Source: Massospora cicadina
Taxonomy: Eukaryota; Entomophthoromycota; Entomophthoromycetes; Entomophthorales; Entomophthoraceae
Length of the DNA: 64,000 nucleotides
Assembly (NCBI GenBank): GCA_022478985.1
Contig: JAKSZP010000193.1
Coordinates: 1-64,000, forward strand
Direction of reading: 5' to 3'
Positions 11,970-23,097 of this stretch are shown here, one piece after another. The notes under the pieces are model-generated. The model made no database searches, was not told where the DNA came from, and saw nothing but the letters and a program-made list of their open reading frames with translations. Position 1 is the stretch's first letter, and each line of letters starts with the position of its first letter. A program made the position numbers and the translations under genes.

Positions 11970-14190
11970 TTTTTTCTATGGTACTTGACCTTGTTTCAGT
12001 TCAACAGTCCATCTTTTTTCCCCAAACTGGGTCCTGGGTACTTAAACCTGCCAGTTTTCTATGGTTCAGAGGTCCTTTTATCAGACTTAACCATCTAGAT
12101 TGGTTCAGAGGTCATTTTTTTGGGACTTGACCTAATCATCAGTACATGACCAACTTAATGGTTCATTGGTCCTTCAGGAACTCTTTTATTTTTTTCATTG
12201 ATCCAACACTTAATTTACTTAGCATGGACTCAATATACAACTCTTCCATCCAAGAGATTCTTGATGGAATAATCATCAGTCGCCATCTTGGTGATTACTT
12301 CAAATGGACCTGACCACAATACATCTAATTTGTTTCTTCATTTAAAACCATGTTTATTGCAATAGACAACTCTATCCCTATTCAATATCCTTCTAATGCT
12401 GGTCAATTCTTGTCATCTGTCAATTTTGCTTGTATCCTTTTCTTCAATGTTGTATCAAATGCTTGCAATTGCATATTGATTATGATACTTGTCAGCTGGT
12501 TCAGGTATTGTTCAGTACTCATTCTCGACGTAGGTTCCACAACCAAATATAAAATCAGTGGCAACGCGGCCTTCCTTTCATATAGTAACAGAAATGTCAT
12601 TTTCCCATCGCTTTATGATGACTTAATTATCTGTAAACGTCACCAAACTAAGATATGTTCCCCATGCAGAAGTTCTCCCTGCTACCAGCTTCCTTAGCGT
12701 TGCAACCAGCGTTCCATTGACCCGTTCTACCAGTCCATTCATCTCCAGCTGGTATGGTACTGAGATGACTCCTCGGATCCCCATAATTTTGTTTAACCTC
12801 AGGATCACATGAGATGTGAATTTGGTCCCATTGTCACTAAGCAGGACCTGCAGACATTCATGCCAGTATACAACTTGATCCAGGATGAACCTCGCATTAC
12901 TGGTAGCATCTACTCTTGTTAGAGCCTTCATCTCAACTCATCTCATCAGATGGTCGATGGCAACTATGATGTACTTGACTCTCCTGTGCTCATTGTCAGC
13001 GGTCCCATCACGTCGATGGACACCATGTGCCAGGCAAATCCAGGGAGACCGGTCAGTATCCAGTTGTATTCTTGTGTGGTTTGTGCAGCTGGCACTCCAC
13101 GCATCAAGCCAGATAATCCGCAACATTGTAGTTGGTTGTTTCCCGGTAATAATACTGGCGAATATGGTCAGTTGTTTCTTCAGGCTTTCATTCCTGACAG
13201 CCTTATGAGCTGCTTGTACTATTGCTGCTCTTTCCAATGGCTTTAGTAATAATAGCCACTTCCCGTTGATCATATTGAATACTTGTCCATCCATAGAATA
13301 GGTGTTTTCCATTGCTTTTCAAAGCGCACCTTGGATTTCTCGAGGCTCATCCCTGATTCTTCCTTCGACCATTCTCTGGAATAGCTCATTTGCCTGTGGG
13401 TATACTATCTGGACCATTGGTAACCGCGATAAGCCATCTGCGTTCTGGTGAGAAGCCCCCACTTGGTGGACTATCTCATAATCATAATCCTGAAGCTTAA
13501 GTTCCAATCGGGCCAGTCATCCTTCCAGCTCCCTTAGATTGTGCAGCCAACACAGCAAAGAGTGGTCTTTCACCACCTTAAAGTGCGTTCCATGTTTGTA
13601 CACCTGAAACTGCTTGCATGCATAAATGACCACAAGGCATTCACACTCAGTCATGGTTTAGCTCCTCTCAGTGGCTGAGAGTGTCCAGCTCACATATGCC
13701 ACTGGATGTTCATCCTTAAGTTCGTCTACTTGGCTCGGTATGGCGATCACCATCAATGAAGCATCAGTTTAAATGATAAACTCCCAATTGAAATTTGGAT
13801 ATTTCAGAATTGGCGAATCTATCAAATACTGGCATAACTCATCGAAGGAGTCCTGGGCCTCTTCATTCCATATGAATCCTTTTTTTGGATCCTTTAATAA
13901 ATGGAATAATGGCTCAGCTATTTGGGCGAAGTCCTGAATAAATCTTCTATAGTTTCCAACTATCCCAAGGAACACTTGGATGTCTCAGACACTCTTTGGT
14001 ACAGGCATATGCTCTATAGCTGCTATCTTTTGAGTTTGCAGCTGCAATCCACTTGAGTTAATTATGAATCCCAGGTATTCCAACTCTTTCTTTTAGAAGT
14101 GGCACTTCCTTGGCTTGATCTTTAGGTTAGCGGCAAACAGTCACTTAAATACTTCTTTCAAAAGATTGATACTCTTGGCACTCATGCTGC
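11970..14190 (-). pseudogene. Element 1 pol remnant: RT thumb, RNase H, integrase
   Basis: Read on the minus strand, pol begins abruptly in the RT thumb (LKIKPRKCHF near 14090-14130, then FLGIVGNYRRFIQDF near 13930-13975). The YxDD palm is missing. RNase H/connection sequence follows, ending in the typical HQNADGLSRLP near 13410-13445. The integrase has a recognisable CVECQLHKPHK part of its zinc finger near 13065-13100, a core with IIVAIDHLMR (first Asp) near 12935-12965 and LLSDNGTKF (second Asp) near 12815-12845, and GLVERVNGTL (catalytic Glu) near 12715-12745. Further integrase C-terminal sequence runs to about 12400 and in broken frames to about 11970. No chromodomain was recognised. Its closest relative in the window is element 7. 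Confidence 0.8.
11990..12180. repeat. Internal repeat of element 1, copy a
   Basis: This block shares a run of similar sequence with 14565-14740. Both contain ACTGGGTCCTGGGTACTTAAACCT-like text followed by several spaced units of the type TGGTTCA(G)AGGTCC...GACTTAACC. The units recur three to four times within each block. The second copy lies where the protease/RT sequence should be, so the duplication and the deletion may be linked. Confidence 0.6.
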
Positions 14191-14289
14191 AATCTCATTT
14201 TGTCCAAATCAACAGATTTTCCCCAGTTTTGACCTTGCGAATCACTTCTTGTGTATCCTAAATCCTAGTCATTTTTTGGGCGAATACTC

Positions 14290-15658
14290 TCAGATACTTT
14301 TCAACAATTCAAGCACCTCCTCTTGCTGGCCTTCTAACATATCAGCGAGCTGCTCTTAATCAACCAATAGGTTGATACTTTTGGCTACACTAGCCAATAA
14401 TTTCATTTCATTGAGGGTGGAATTTCCTCCATTCAGCTGTTGGGACTTCTTGTCACTTCTTAGGTCTGAAACTCATAGACCATAAAAATTGATATTTTAA
14501 TATTTTATATATTTTTTGTTTTTCTTTTGCAATGAGACTTGCAACCTACAAAAAGGCTCAGAGGTCCTTCTTTTCCCCTTCATCCAAACTGGGTCCTAGG
14601 TACTTAAACCTACCAGTTATCATGGTTCAAAATATTATTTTTTTTAAGATTTAACCAAACATTTAGTTCATTGGTCACCTTCTGGGACTTAATCAAAATC
14701 TCAGGACATAACCATTTAATGGTTCAGAGGTCCGCTGGGAACATTGAAATTATTTTCTCTTAGGTTCAATACTTCCAATTAGTATTGACCTTCACTATAC
14801 AACAGCAGCGCTGCTTCCTCACATATAGGCTACTCTTGCTGACTTTTTGGCCATTCTCTTGAATATTAGGCCTTTAACCCCGACTGTTTATTCGTCCAAC
14901 AGGTCCTAATTTCATCTCTTATCTCAGCAACTGATGCTTTGGATCCCCATATCTCATAGCCAACAGTTTCATCCGATTGTCCAGATCATTTTTCTTTTGA
15001 AAACGATTTTTCCGCCTTCATGGCCATCCTTAATTACACAGGTTGTTCTGGCCTCGTTAGCTTCATCCAAGTTCTCAGGAATTGATGAACTCGGTTCCAG
15101 TAACTCCTGATCTGTGATTGAGTGTTATTGGTATAAATGTTTTTCTCCACTGTCTTGGATTAATCATTTCCTTTTTTGCCTTCATCTCTTCATTGGTATG
15201 GCAATCCAATTCTATGGAATGATTGCTTCCTATTTCGTCCAATGCCTCATCTAAACACTCTCTCCTCAGAACCTTTTAAAAACAGACCCAATTTTAACTG
15301 AGTTGATCCTGCTTTTCCTTGGGACTATTTACAATGGGCTCAATTCCAAACCAAGTTGGCCCTGCTGACTCTTGGGACTATTTTCAGCAGGCCCAATTCC
15401 AACCCAAGTTGGCTCTTCTGATACTCTTCATCTCAAGTAGATGTCTGGTGGAACTGGTTTCCTTGCAGCACTAGATAGTTCCATATCTAGGATTCAAGTA
15501 CTTTTCCCCTGAACTTGAGTATCTTCATTTTGCTTCACTCGGAGCTCCACTGCTGAGTTGGGTGAATGCCACTGAACGTGATCCTTTTCACGTTCTATCT
15601 TCGCTACTTCATTCAGTAACTTATTTACAAAATTGGAAACATCTTTATAGGACATCAT
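14290..15658 (-). pseudogene. Element 1 gag-like region, broken
   Basis: The likely start is ATG at 15656-15658 (MMSYKDVSNFVNKLLNEVAK from the following in-frame pair), 46 bases inside the 5' LTR on the minus strand. The opening is helical and charged, like other Ty3 gag starts. Internal stops appear after about 60 codons. Proline/glutamine-rich repeated text (GPAENSPKSQQGQLGLELSP) occurs near 15320-15400. The final part near 14320-14450 reads LLASVAKSINLLVD and QQEEVLELLKS, again helical. No CCHC knuckle was found, which may reflect the deletion that also removed protease and RT palm. Confidence 0.55.
14565..14740. repeat. Internal repeat of element 1, copy b
   Basis: This is the counterpart of 11990-12180, carrying the same ACTGGGTCCTAGGTACTTAAACC lead-in (in pieces) and the spaced GGTTCAGAGGTCC-type units. 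It lies between the gag-like segments, upstream of the truncated RT on the minus strand. Confidence 0.55.
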
Positions 15659-15682
15659 TTTTTATATTCTTCAACTCAACTA

Positions 15683-15700
15683 CCCCTGTAGTGAGCACCA
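15683..15700 (-). promoter_or_regulatory. Primer binding site of element 1
   Basis: Three bases inside the 5' LTR, the minus strand reads TGGTGCTCACTACAGGGG. A TGG start is what complementarity to a tRNA CCA end gives. The same sequence with one change (TGGTGCTTACTACAGGGG) sits at the matching place in element 7 (38681). I did not assign the tRNA. Confidence 0.75.
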
Positions 15701-15703
15701 ACT

Positions 15704-16834
15704 TGTAAAAATTTACTCTAGGTTGATTATTGGCTAGCAACCCAGTAACCTTTTTACTGCACAATTCAGTTTCCTCGAGCACTTTGTCATGTTGTATAGA
15801 ATGTATTATTAATCAATAATAGTATGGAGATTATTATCTGTAGTTGAGACTAAACTATATTTCAGCCCAACGCTCAGCCAGTATTTCTGATTAGATACTC
15901 TTGAAGTCATACTCATAGGGATTCGTTCCCTATACTCTTGTTCACCCAATCTTCACTTAAAATACCCCGGTGACAGTCTCTCTCAGCCCAACACACAGTT
16001 GGCAGCTATCCCTGATTGTGGTTCATTCTTCTCTAGATCCCCTCTCGGATCTTAACTCTTCTCTCTGAGAGTCTTTCAATTATTGCCTTCTGAAATAATA
16101 TCCTTGAGATAGAACAACACAATAGAAGCTGATAGTCTAATTATACACTGAATCAATATATTACTATAAATTACTTGTTATCTAAAGCTGGGTTTTTTAT
16201 TATGGTAAATCATAGGAAATTATATAGTGGGGGATTCAGCTGTCTAACCCTTGGTTGACACCTCTTCAATGAAACGGCAGCCATTGCCATTGAATCACCC
16301 ATCCTCATCTCAGCAGCAATAGTTTTCCCCATCCTGGCTAGGATTCCGTTGTTGGACATCCTCGAGACCTCAAACAGAAAGAGTCAGAAAACGTGTTCCT
16401 AACGTTTCCCTCTCAATCCAAGAGAACCAATCATAATTGGCTAGAGACCTACTTAGGTAATGGGACTTATTACCCATAATGGCAGGTCACTAACAGATCA
16501 ATTTGCTAGTTGCTGGCAGCATCACTCGCCTCACAACTTGCTATCTATTCCCAATCAGTTGGTGATGAAACCTGACTGATCCCAATTGGTACACCTGATA
16601 GTTAATCACTATCAGATGCCCCTATTTTTGTCAGCAACTCTGCCCAATGAGATCTTAAGTATTCATCCAGATTGATCCCCAACGGATACAACCAGGCAAA
16701 TATCTCAAAATTCTCCAAACGTGTTCCTCCAAAACTTGGGCCAACTGATTTCTAATTCACTTTGCCTTAGGGAATTTTCCCCTAGCAATACCAGGTAATC
16801 TAGCATGCTGGGAATATGGGAAAAAATCCCAACA
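15704..16834 (-). repeat. Element 1 LTR (5' LTR on the minus strand)
   Basis: Direct repeat of 8985-10114. It is followed on the right by the target duplication GATCT (16835-16839). Many single-base differences from the other LTR indicate an old insertion. Confidence 0.92.
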
Positions 16835-16939
16835 GATCTCTTTCCGCTCATAGTAACTTTTCAAGCAAAATTACACAAATAAATAAAGCAAATCTTAATT
16901 TCCCAATGTAGTTTCGCTCTGATGTCCTAGAATTCTCCG

Positions 16940-17706
16940 CTGGCTGCTCCAGTGTGGGGAAGCAGCAAACTCCCACCACCATTTTCCGTCTGGCAGGAAA
17001 ACGCGCTCAGACTGGCTCACCCAGTCATTCCAAACCCATGGGACGATTTGTTTCTCCCAAGGATCTTGACGCCCACCTTGCTCATACCCAAGCGGTACCT
17101 TGCTGCCCCCTGGTGCTCCCCCAGAGCAACATGCGCTATGGCTTAAGGGTCAAATATGGGAACTCTTCCCATACCATGATCAAGTCATTATCAAAATAAC
17201 TCAGGCGTTGATGACACCTGCCAGATTCATAGATTTCTGCCCCTATAAGGAGTATTTTGACCTCAGCTTCACCTGTGAAGCCAATGCTGCCACTGCAGCA
17301 ACTGTGCCCCTGGTATTCCAGGGCACCCCTCTTCCCACAACTTGGACCCAGCTCCCAGCAGACACCACTTTGGTGGTCCAGTTTGCTGGTTTGCCCACCC
17401 ACCTCCCCCTGAAGTGCTCCGCCAAGAGCTGATGGATGGTTTGGCAGCCTTAGGGCTCTAACCCTATCTTACAATTTGTGGTCCAAATTGGGGCCACACG
17501 ACTTTCTAGGCCTCAGGCATATGCTACAATCAGCCCTGAATTTAGCAAAATTGCCTTTTCAATTCCCCTTGCACCATTATTCCTTCAGCTCCCAACCATC
17601 CATTTTTGGCCCACGTAGAGGGCGGGCAGATGATCTGTCCATCATGTTTCAAGTTGAACCACTCAAAACGCAAGTGCCCCTCCTTAGCCACTTCCAACAG
17701 ATTGGA
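16940..17706 (+). pseudogene. ORF1 remnant of a second LINE family (LINE-B)
   Basis: Plus-strand coding-like sequence in three frames. The longest piece (17100-17432) includes EQHALWLKGQIWELFPYHDQ and LVVQFAGLPTHLPL, a layout like LINE ORF1 proteins just upstream of the zinc knuckle. The last piece contains ICPSCFKLNHSKRKC near 17630-17672, a C-x2-C-x4-H-x4-C knuckle. It is not similar in wording to LINE-A ORF1. The sequence stops being LINE-like at about 17706, where it joins sequence matching the 3' internal end of element 2. No ORF2 is present. Confidence 0.6.
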
Positions 17707-17776
17707 TGTGTCAGGTAAATCCTGCATTAGTGGAATTCCTGAGATTATAGATATTGTCAGTCAGATCAATATGATA
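17707..17776 (+). mobile_element. Fragment of the 3' internal end of an element-2-type retrotransposon
   Basis: This 70-bp stretch (tgtcaggtaaatcctgcatt and on) resembles 22475-22543, the end of element 2's pol plus its polypurine tract. Here it lies directly upstream of the left LTR. It therefore looks like the remnant of a second, upstream copy sharing that LTR. Confidence 0.6.
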
Positions 17777-18338
17777 TGTGATGAAGTTAGATTGAATAAT
17801 TGCATATCAAATTAATGATTTTAGTGAAAATATTCGATTAATCGTTTAAATCACTTCATTTGCAATAGTATTCATTCAATTAATCGCACCAAAACGAATT
17901 TATGATGAGACTGAGACGATTCCCACTGCCTTTCAAAATCTCATGCAAGTTATAATCCCATAAGCTCCAGAGAAGAATAGTGCACCGTTTAAAATCAATT
18001 AATCTTAGGTAAGTCCAGGAAGTTGGATGGTATATAAAACCAAGGCATTCATTTGGTTAATCTTTGCAGTCAATAAAATTATTCTTATAATGCAAACACT
18101 AATAAGTTTATTTACTAAAGTGTTATCATTACCGATCTACCACCCCAGTCTACAAGAAACTCCCTTCCAACTTTCTCCTTTTAGAGCCATGTCTTTAAGC
18201 AACTCCCATACCAGCTTACCCACCATTTCTTATACCTGGACACCTCTAGTGTCCTTGTCACACTGGGCTAAACCCTTTGGTTATGCTAACTCACGGTTAG
18301 CTACCCCCAACCAAGTAGTAATACACCAGTTCCTGATA
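17777..18338 (+). repeat. Element 2 5' LTR
   Basis: It aligns with 22544-23097 throughout. The block GATTCCCACTGCCTTTCAAAAT and the TAAGTCCAG(G/A)AAGTTGGATGG block are the clearest anchors. A TATATAAA box at about 18030 and CAATAAAA at about 18070 fit a promoter and a polyadenylation signal. Confidence 0.85.
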
Positions 18339-19560
18339 ATTTGACCGTCACTATTTACAATAAATATCCCACCGCGTTTTTATTATTGGGGGCTTTGACA
18401 TATGCCTTATTGATGAAAAGTTACCAATTGCTGGTGCGAATGTTTTTCCCCAGTAAAAAAAGATAAAAGAACTTTTAAAGGAGCAGTAGGACCCGGTCAA
18501 GTGCATACAGTTAGTGTGGCCAACCATACACCTATGACTTACCTTAAAGTTCCCTTGCAAAAGAAATTATCTTTAGCTGAAGTGAAAGAAGGTCTTACGT
18601 TGTTGGGGGCATATTTCAAAAGCTTATCCTGAGACCTATTCATATGATGCACAAAAATCTATGGAAGTGGGTTCACAACTCACTGGTGATGCGCTGGGTT
18701 GGCTTATAAGTAACTTAGAAGAGAATGATAATGTGTGCACTAAATATGAGAATTCTTAAGTCAATTGTTAGCAGCAGAAGCTTCACACTAACACAGATTA
18801 GAGTCAAGGATAGCCTTGAAGAATTTTCGGCAAGAAGGGAAAGCTGTTGAGGAATATACATAAAGATGTTCCTGGATATATTTCAGAAGAAGAATTAGAT
18901 GAAGAAATGGGAGCGCTTTACTTCAGACAAGGGTTAGGAAGCCGCTTAGCAGATTTGGTCAGACATCATCCCACCACGATGCCATTAAACAAAGTTATTG
19001 ATATCACACAGAATCTAATGGTGGTGTTGACAGACCAGAAGAATGCTGTATTCAAGAGAATTATTGAAGAGAAACCTCATACTATCGTTTCCTCATTAAA
19101 AAATGATAAGCAGTCTTATAAAGTATTAAGTGTGAACTTAAACTTTGGAAAAAATTTGAAAACTATGGCTTTGCTGGAAGTGGGTCATCACGGAACTTCA
19201 TAACAGAGCATGCAGTGATAATGCTGAGTTTGCATGCAAAGAAACCTATAATGAAAGCAACCTTGGGGAATGATGAACAGTCTTTAGCTTACCGCTGCTC
19301 ATGTCACATTGACTTGAAGTTTGGGTTAATAAAATGAAAGATGAGTTTTGAGTCCTACGCAGTTCACCCCATCCTGTAATTCTTGGGTATCCTTGGTGGA
19401 AACAGGTTGAACTCCAGCACAATTATGGACGAAACTCTATCATAATTAAGCTAAAGAATAAGCTCATTAAGTGTGCATTAGAAGAGCAAAAATTTGGACA
19501 TGTCTGCAACAGTAAATCAGGTTGGTCTATTGGAGCCTTGCAAAGGAAAGATCCCTGAGT
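18339..19560 (+). pseudogene. Element 2 gag and protease region, broken
   Basis: Coding-like plus-strand sequence in several frames. Pieces include LGAYFKSLS near 18610, the better kept 18847-19203 (MRNIHKDVPGYISEEELDEE then FRQGLGSRLADLVRHHP, a capsid-like helical region), and a protease-like neighbourhood that ends HPVILGYPWWKQ near 19370-19405, the usual motif just after the aspartic protease. The catalytic DTG itself is not readable. Stops are frequent. Confidence 0.6.
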
Positions 19561-22532
19561 ATCTCTCAAAATGGGCTTTGCTTTTGGAGAGGAGGAGGCT
19601 AAGCAACTACCAGCTCATGGATCCTTTGATCACGTGATTGATTTATTAGAAGGGAAGAAGCCCACCCATGGACCTATTTATAGTTGCAATAAGAGGGAAC
19701 AAATTGCCCTGAGAGAATACCTGGATAAAATGCTTGAGAAGAGGTTTATATAAGTGTCCCGCTCTCCCTGTTCACCCTTGTATTTGTTAGTAAGAAGGAT
19801 GGTGGACTGCGGGTCATGTATAAACTACCAGAAGCTCAATGGTAAAATCATAAAGAACTGGTATCCCTTACCAGATGCTGATCACTTTAGTGACCAAATT
19901 TTCTGGAGCTACACTTTTTTCTAAAGTTGACTTGAATAATGCATTCAACCAGATACGGATAAAAGAAGGTGATGAGTGGAAAACAGCGTTTAAAACATGA
20001 TTTGAGCTATTTGAGTATCTGGTGATGCCATTTGGATGATGCAGCACACCTAGTACGTTTCAACAAATGAATAATATGGTGCTGGGTGGCTATCTGGACC
20101 ACTTCTTCATAGCCTACCTTGATGACATTTTGATCTACAGCAAGTCGCAGGAGGAACACTTACTGCACTTGAACTTGGTCTTTGAGCATCTTGAAAGTTA
20201 TAACTTGCATATGAAGCTATCAAAATGTGAGTTTGTGCGGGAGGAAGTTGAATTTCTTGGTTATGTTGTGGGCAGAAATGTGTTCACCATGGCACCTAGC
20301 AAAGTGGATGACATCACATCTTGGCCTACACCTAATAGCTGGAAGGATGTTGTAGTTTCTTAGGCTTGGCAAATTTTTGCAGGGATTTTATCAAAGACTT
20401 TTCTTCTATTGCGTTACCCTTAACACGGCTTACATCAGAAAGTGTTCCATATAAATAGTCTCAGGCAGCGGAAAAATCTTTTTCTGACTTGAAGATTGCT
20501 TTTGTTTCTGCACCTGTGTTGCCAATGCCCAATGATGAAAAGCCCTTTGTGGTTGAGACTGATGCTTCAGGATACGCTCTTGGGGGTTTTTGTTGCAGGA
20601 GGGGGATGATAGTAGGCTGCATCCCATAGCCTACTATTCCAAAAATTCATCCCAGTGGAATGCAACTATCCTATCTATGACAAGAAAATGTTGGCTTTTG
20701 TTCAATGTCTAAAACACTGGCGCTGGTATCTGTGTGGGGAAAAGTACCCAGTGAAAGTTTTGACAGACCATAAAAACTTGAATTACTTTTTCACCCCATA
20801 ATAATTCAAGCCAGCGTCAGGCACAATGGGCACTTACTCTGGCAGGTTATGACTTGGACATTGGTTATAAACCTGGGAAAATTAATGTGGTTCAAGATTC
20901 CTTAATCTGGCATCTTGACATGATACCTGAAGAGTGAGTTATTACTTAATTTAATACACAGGTGCTTCTGAAGACCAAGTATCCCACTGCATTATTATCT
21001 AATCTTGTATTAGTGGGCCGTGGAGATGAGATTTTGGATGTTCAAAATGATGATGCTTTTTGTCAGAATGTGAAAAATCATCTCACTCAAAACTTAGACA
21101 GTGTGTGTGGTAGAAAAAGGGTTACTTGTTAAAGGTCAGTCAGCATTTTAGAAAGGTTGTTTTTATGTACCAAAAAGACCTTTAAGATTAGATATTATGC
21201 ATGAGCACCATGATGTAGGCATAGAAGGACACCCTGGAAAGAATAAAATGATACAACTGCTTCAAAGAACTTACCGATGGCCTGGTCTTAGAGGGGACTT
21301 TATAAAATATGTGGTGGGATGTATGGTCTGTGAGTGCACCAAGGTTTGGAAAGGACTTCCTGAAGGACAATTACAACCATTATCAATCGCACAAAAGCTA
21401 TGGAAGTCAATATCCATGAGTTTTATAGTAGTGATACCCCATTCCCAAGGATTCAATGCAGTATTGGTGGTGGCAGATAGATTCACTAAAATGGCTTATT
21501 TTATCCCAACTACTACCAAAGCTACGGCTAAAAAATGGCTCATCTGTTTTTGAGAAATGTATTCCTTCATCATGGTACTCCCAAGGAGGTGATCTCAGAC
21601 AGAGGGCCTCAATTTACATCAAACTTTTGGAAAAAGCTCCTTGTAGACCTTGGAATTAAGATATGTTTATCCACTGCATACCATCCGCAGACTTATTGAC
21701 ATACTGAGATAGTTAATCAGGTTCTGGAGCAGTACCTGAGATGATATGTTAATGAGGAGCAGGAAAACTGGGTTGAGTTATATCCTATGGCCCAGTTCTG
21801 TTATAATACTCTAGATTATTCTTCAACTGGAATGTCACCATTCAAAGCTAACTATGGACATGATGTGAATTGGGAACCGTTACCATCTTTTAAAGCAGAT
21901 AAACCCCCTGGGAGGAAATTCATATGAAACATCCATCAAACTCATACACTTTTCTTGGCAAATCTGAACTGAGCCGTAGATAATTACAAAGACTTTGCAG
22001 ATAAGAAGCGTGTGCTTGGTAAGGTGTTGAAAGTTGGTAGCCAAGTTTACCTGGATGCTCACAATACTCCTTTGGATGTAAAATGTCAGAAACTTGCTCA
22101 TCGATGCATAGGGCCATACAAGGTCACAGAGGTTATAGAAAAGGTGGCTTACTGCCTTGCGTTGCCTGAAGGTTGGAAAATTCACAATGTGTTCCATCGT
22201 TCCCTCTTGCACAAAAAAGAAGGAAGTTCCTTACCACACCAGAAAGTCAAAGAGCTAGCACCATTACTGATAAAGACCCCTGTCCTGAGTAAGAGGTGGA
22301 AGCTATTAAAGGGAGTCAAACACAAAGTGGTAAAGTGCAATACCTGGTTAAGTGGTCTGGATATTCTGCAGAAGAGAGCACTTGGGAGCCTGAGGAGAAC
22401 TTAAAGAATGCAGGCAAACTGTTAAAGAAATGGAAGAAGAAGGCCTTGCAGGTAGCTTCAGCCTTGGTGGGGAATGTCAGGATAAATCCTGACATTAGCA
22501 GAATTCCAGAGTTACAGAGATCATCCATCTAA
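19561..22532 (+). pseudogene. Element 2 pol: RT, RNase H, integrase, chromodomain
   Basis: Typical Ty3 pol order. The RT lead-in LPAHGSFDHVIDLLEGKKP and EYLDKMLEKRFI (19571-19753) is followed by a palm with YLDDILIYS near 20115-20141 (catalytic pair intact) in the piece 20067-20363. RNase H starts VVETDASGYALG near 20550. The integrase has an H-H-C-C finger (HHD...GHPG...CMVCEC, 21197-21345), a core with VVADRFTKMAYF, then VISDRGPQF and a degraded Glu region near 21700 (TAYHPQTY followed by a stop). A C-terminal GPYKV barrel region is near 22110. A chromodomain, YLVKWSGYSAEESTWEP, is near 22340-22390. The stop at 22532 lies just before the LTR. About ten frame changes or stops disable it. Confidence 0.82.
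22290..22450 (+). other. Chromodomain at the end of element 2 integrase
   Basis: The text VEAIKGSQ...KVQYLVKWSGYSAEESTWEPEE (in pieces) has the aromatic residues and the WEP ending of chromodomains. In chromoviruses this module steers integration toward marked chromatin. It is the least damaged part of this element. Confidence 0.85.
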
Positions 22533-22543
22533 TCAAGAGGGTA

Positions 22544-23097
22544 TGTGATAAATTTAGATCAGATAATTACATATCAAATGAATAATTGTAGTGAAAATAT
22601 TTGATTAATCATTTAAATCACTTTAGTTGTAATAATATGAAGTCAATAAATCGCACCAAATTGAATTTACAATGACTAAGATGATTCCCACTGCCTTTCA
22701 AAATTATATGCAGTTGCAATTCCATAAGCTCCAAAGAATAGTGCAATGTTTTAAATTAATTAAACTTAGGTAAGTCCAGAAAGTTGGATGGTATATAGCC
22801 AAGGCATTCATTTGGTTAATTTTTCAGTCAATAAAAATATCCTTTAATTATGCAAACATAATTAAGTTTATTTACTAAAGTGTTATTGATACAAATCTAC
22901 CCCCCTGCTTACATGAAATTCCCTTTCAACTTCTCCTTTAAAAAACCATATCTTTAGGCAACTCCCATACCAGCTTACCCACCATTCCTTATATTTGGGC
23001 AACTCTAGTATCCTTGTCATACTGGATTAAACCTCTTGGTTATGCTATTTCATGGTTAGCTACCCCAACCAGGTCACTAGTACACCAGTCCTTGACA
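22544..23097 (+). repeat. Element 2 3' LTR
   Basis: Counterpart of 17777-18338. It ends CTTGACA at 23097. Many substitutions separate the two LTRs, so the insertion is old. Confidence 0.85.

Larger units (their letters stand above)
8985..16834 (-). mobile_element. Element 1: Ty3/gypsy-type LTR retrotransposon with deleted RT core
   Basis: A 7.85-kb element read on the minus strand. Two directly repeated LTRs of about 1.13 kb (8985-10114 and 15704-16834) begin TG and end CA on the plus strand and are flanked by identical 5-bp duplications GATCT (8980-8984 and 16835-16839). On the minus strand a TGG-starting PBS follows the 5' LTR and an AAGAGGGGAAAAG polypurine tract precedes the 3' LTR. Internal order on the minus strand: gag-like region, RT thumb, RNase H, integrase, then about 1.8 kb of further degenerate coding-like sequence. 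Protease and the RT fingers/palm were not found, so it is a deletion derivative. Stops and frameshifts are frequent throughout. Confidence 0.93.
17777..23097 (+). mobile_element. Element 2: Ty3/gypsy chromovirus
   Basis: A 5.3-kb plus-strand element bounded by two LTRs (17777-18338 and 22544-23097) with TGT...ACA-type ends (the left end is mutated to ATA). A purine-rich stretch AATCAAGAGGGTA precedes the right LTR. Internal order is gag, protease-like remnant, RT, RNase H, integrase and chromodomain. No target duplication matches across the two ends; the upstream 70-bp fragment suggests a tandem or recombined arrangement instead. No TGG-type PBS was found next to the left LTR. Confidence 0.85.

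Noticed and set aside
18339..18360. Self-priming PBS for element 2
   Set aside because: ATTTGACCGTCAC next to the LTR has no convincing complement in the LTR near its AATAAA, so no priming mode is claimed.
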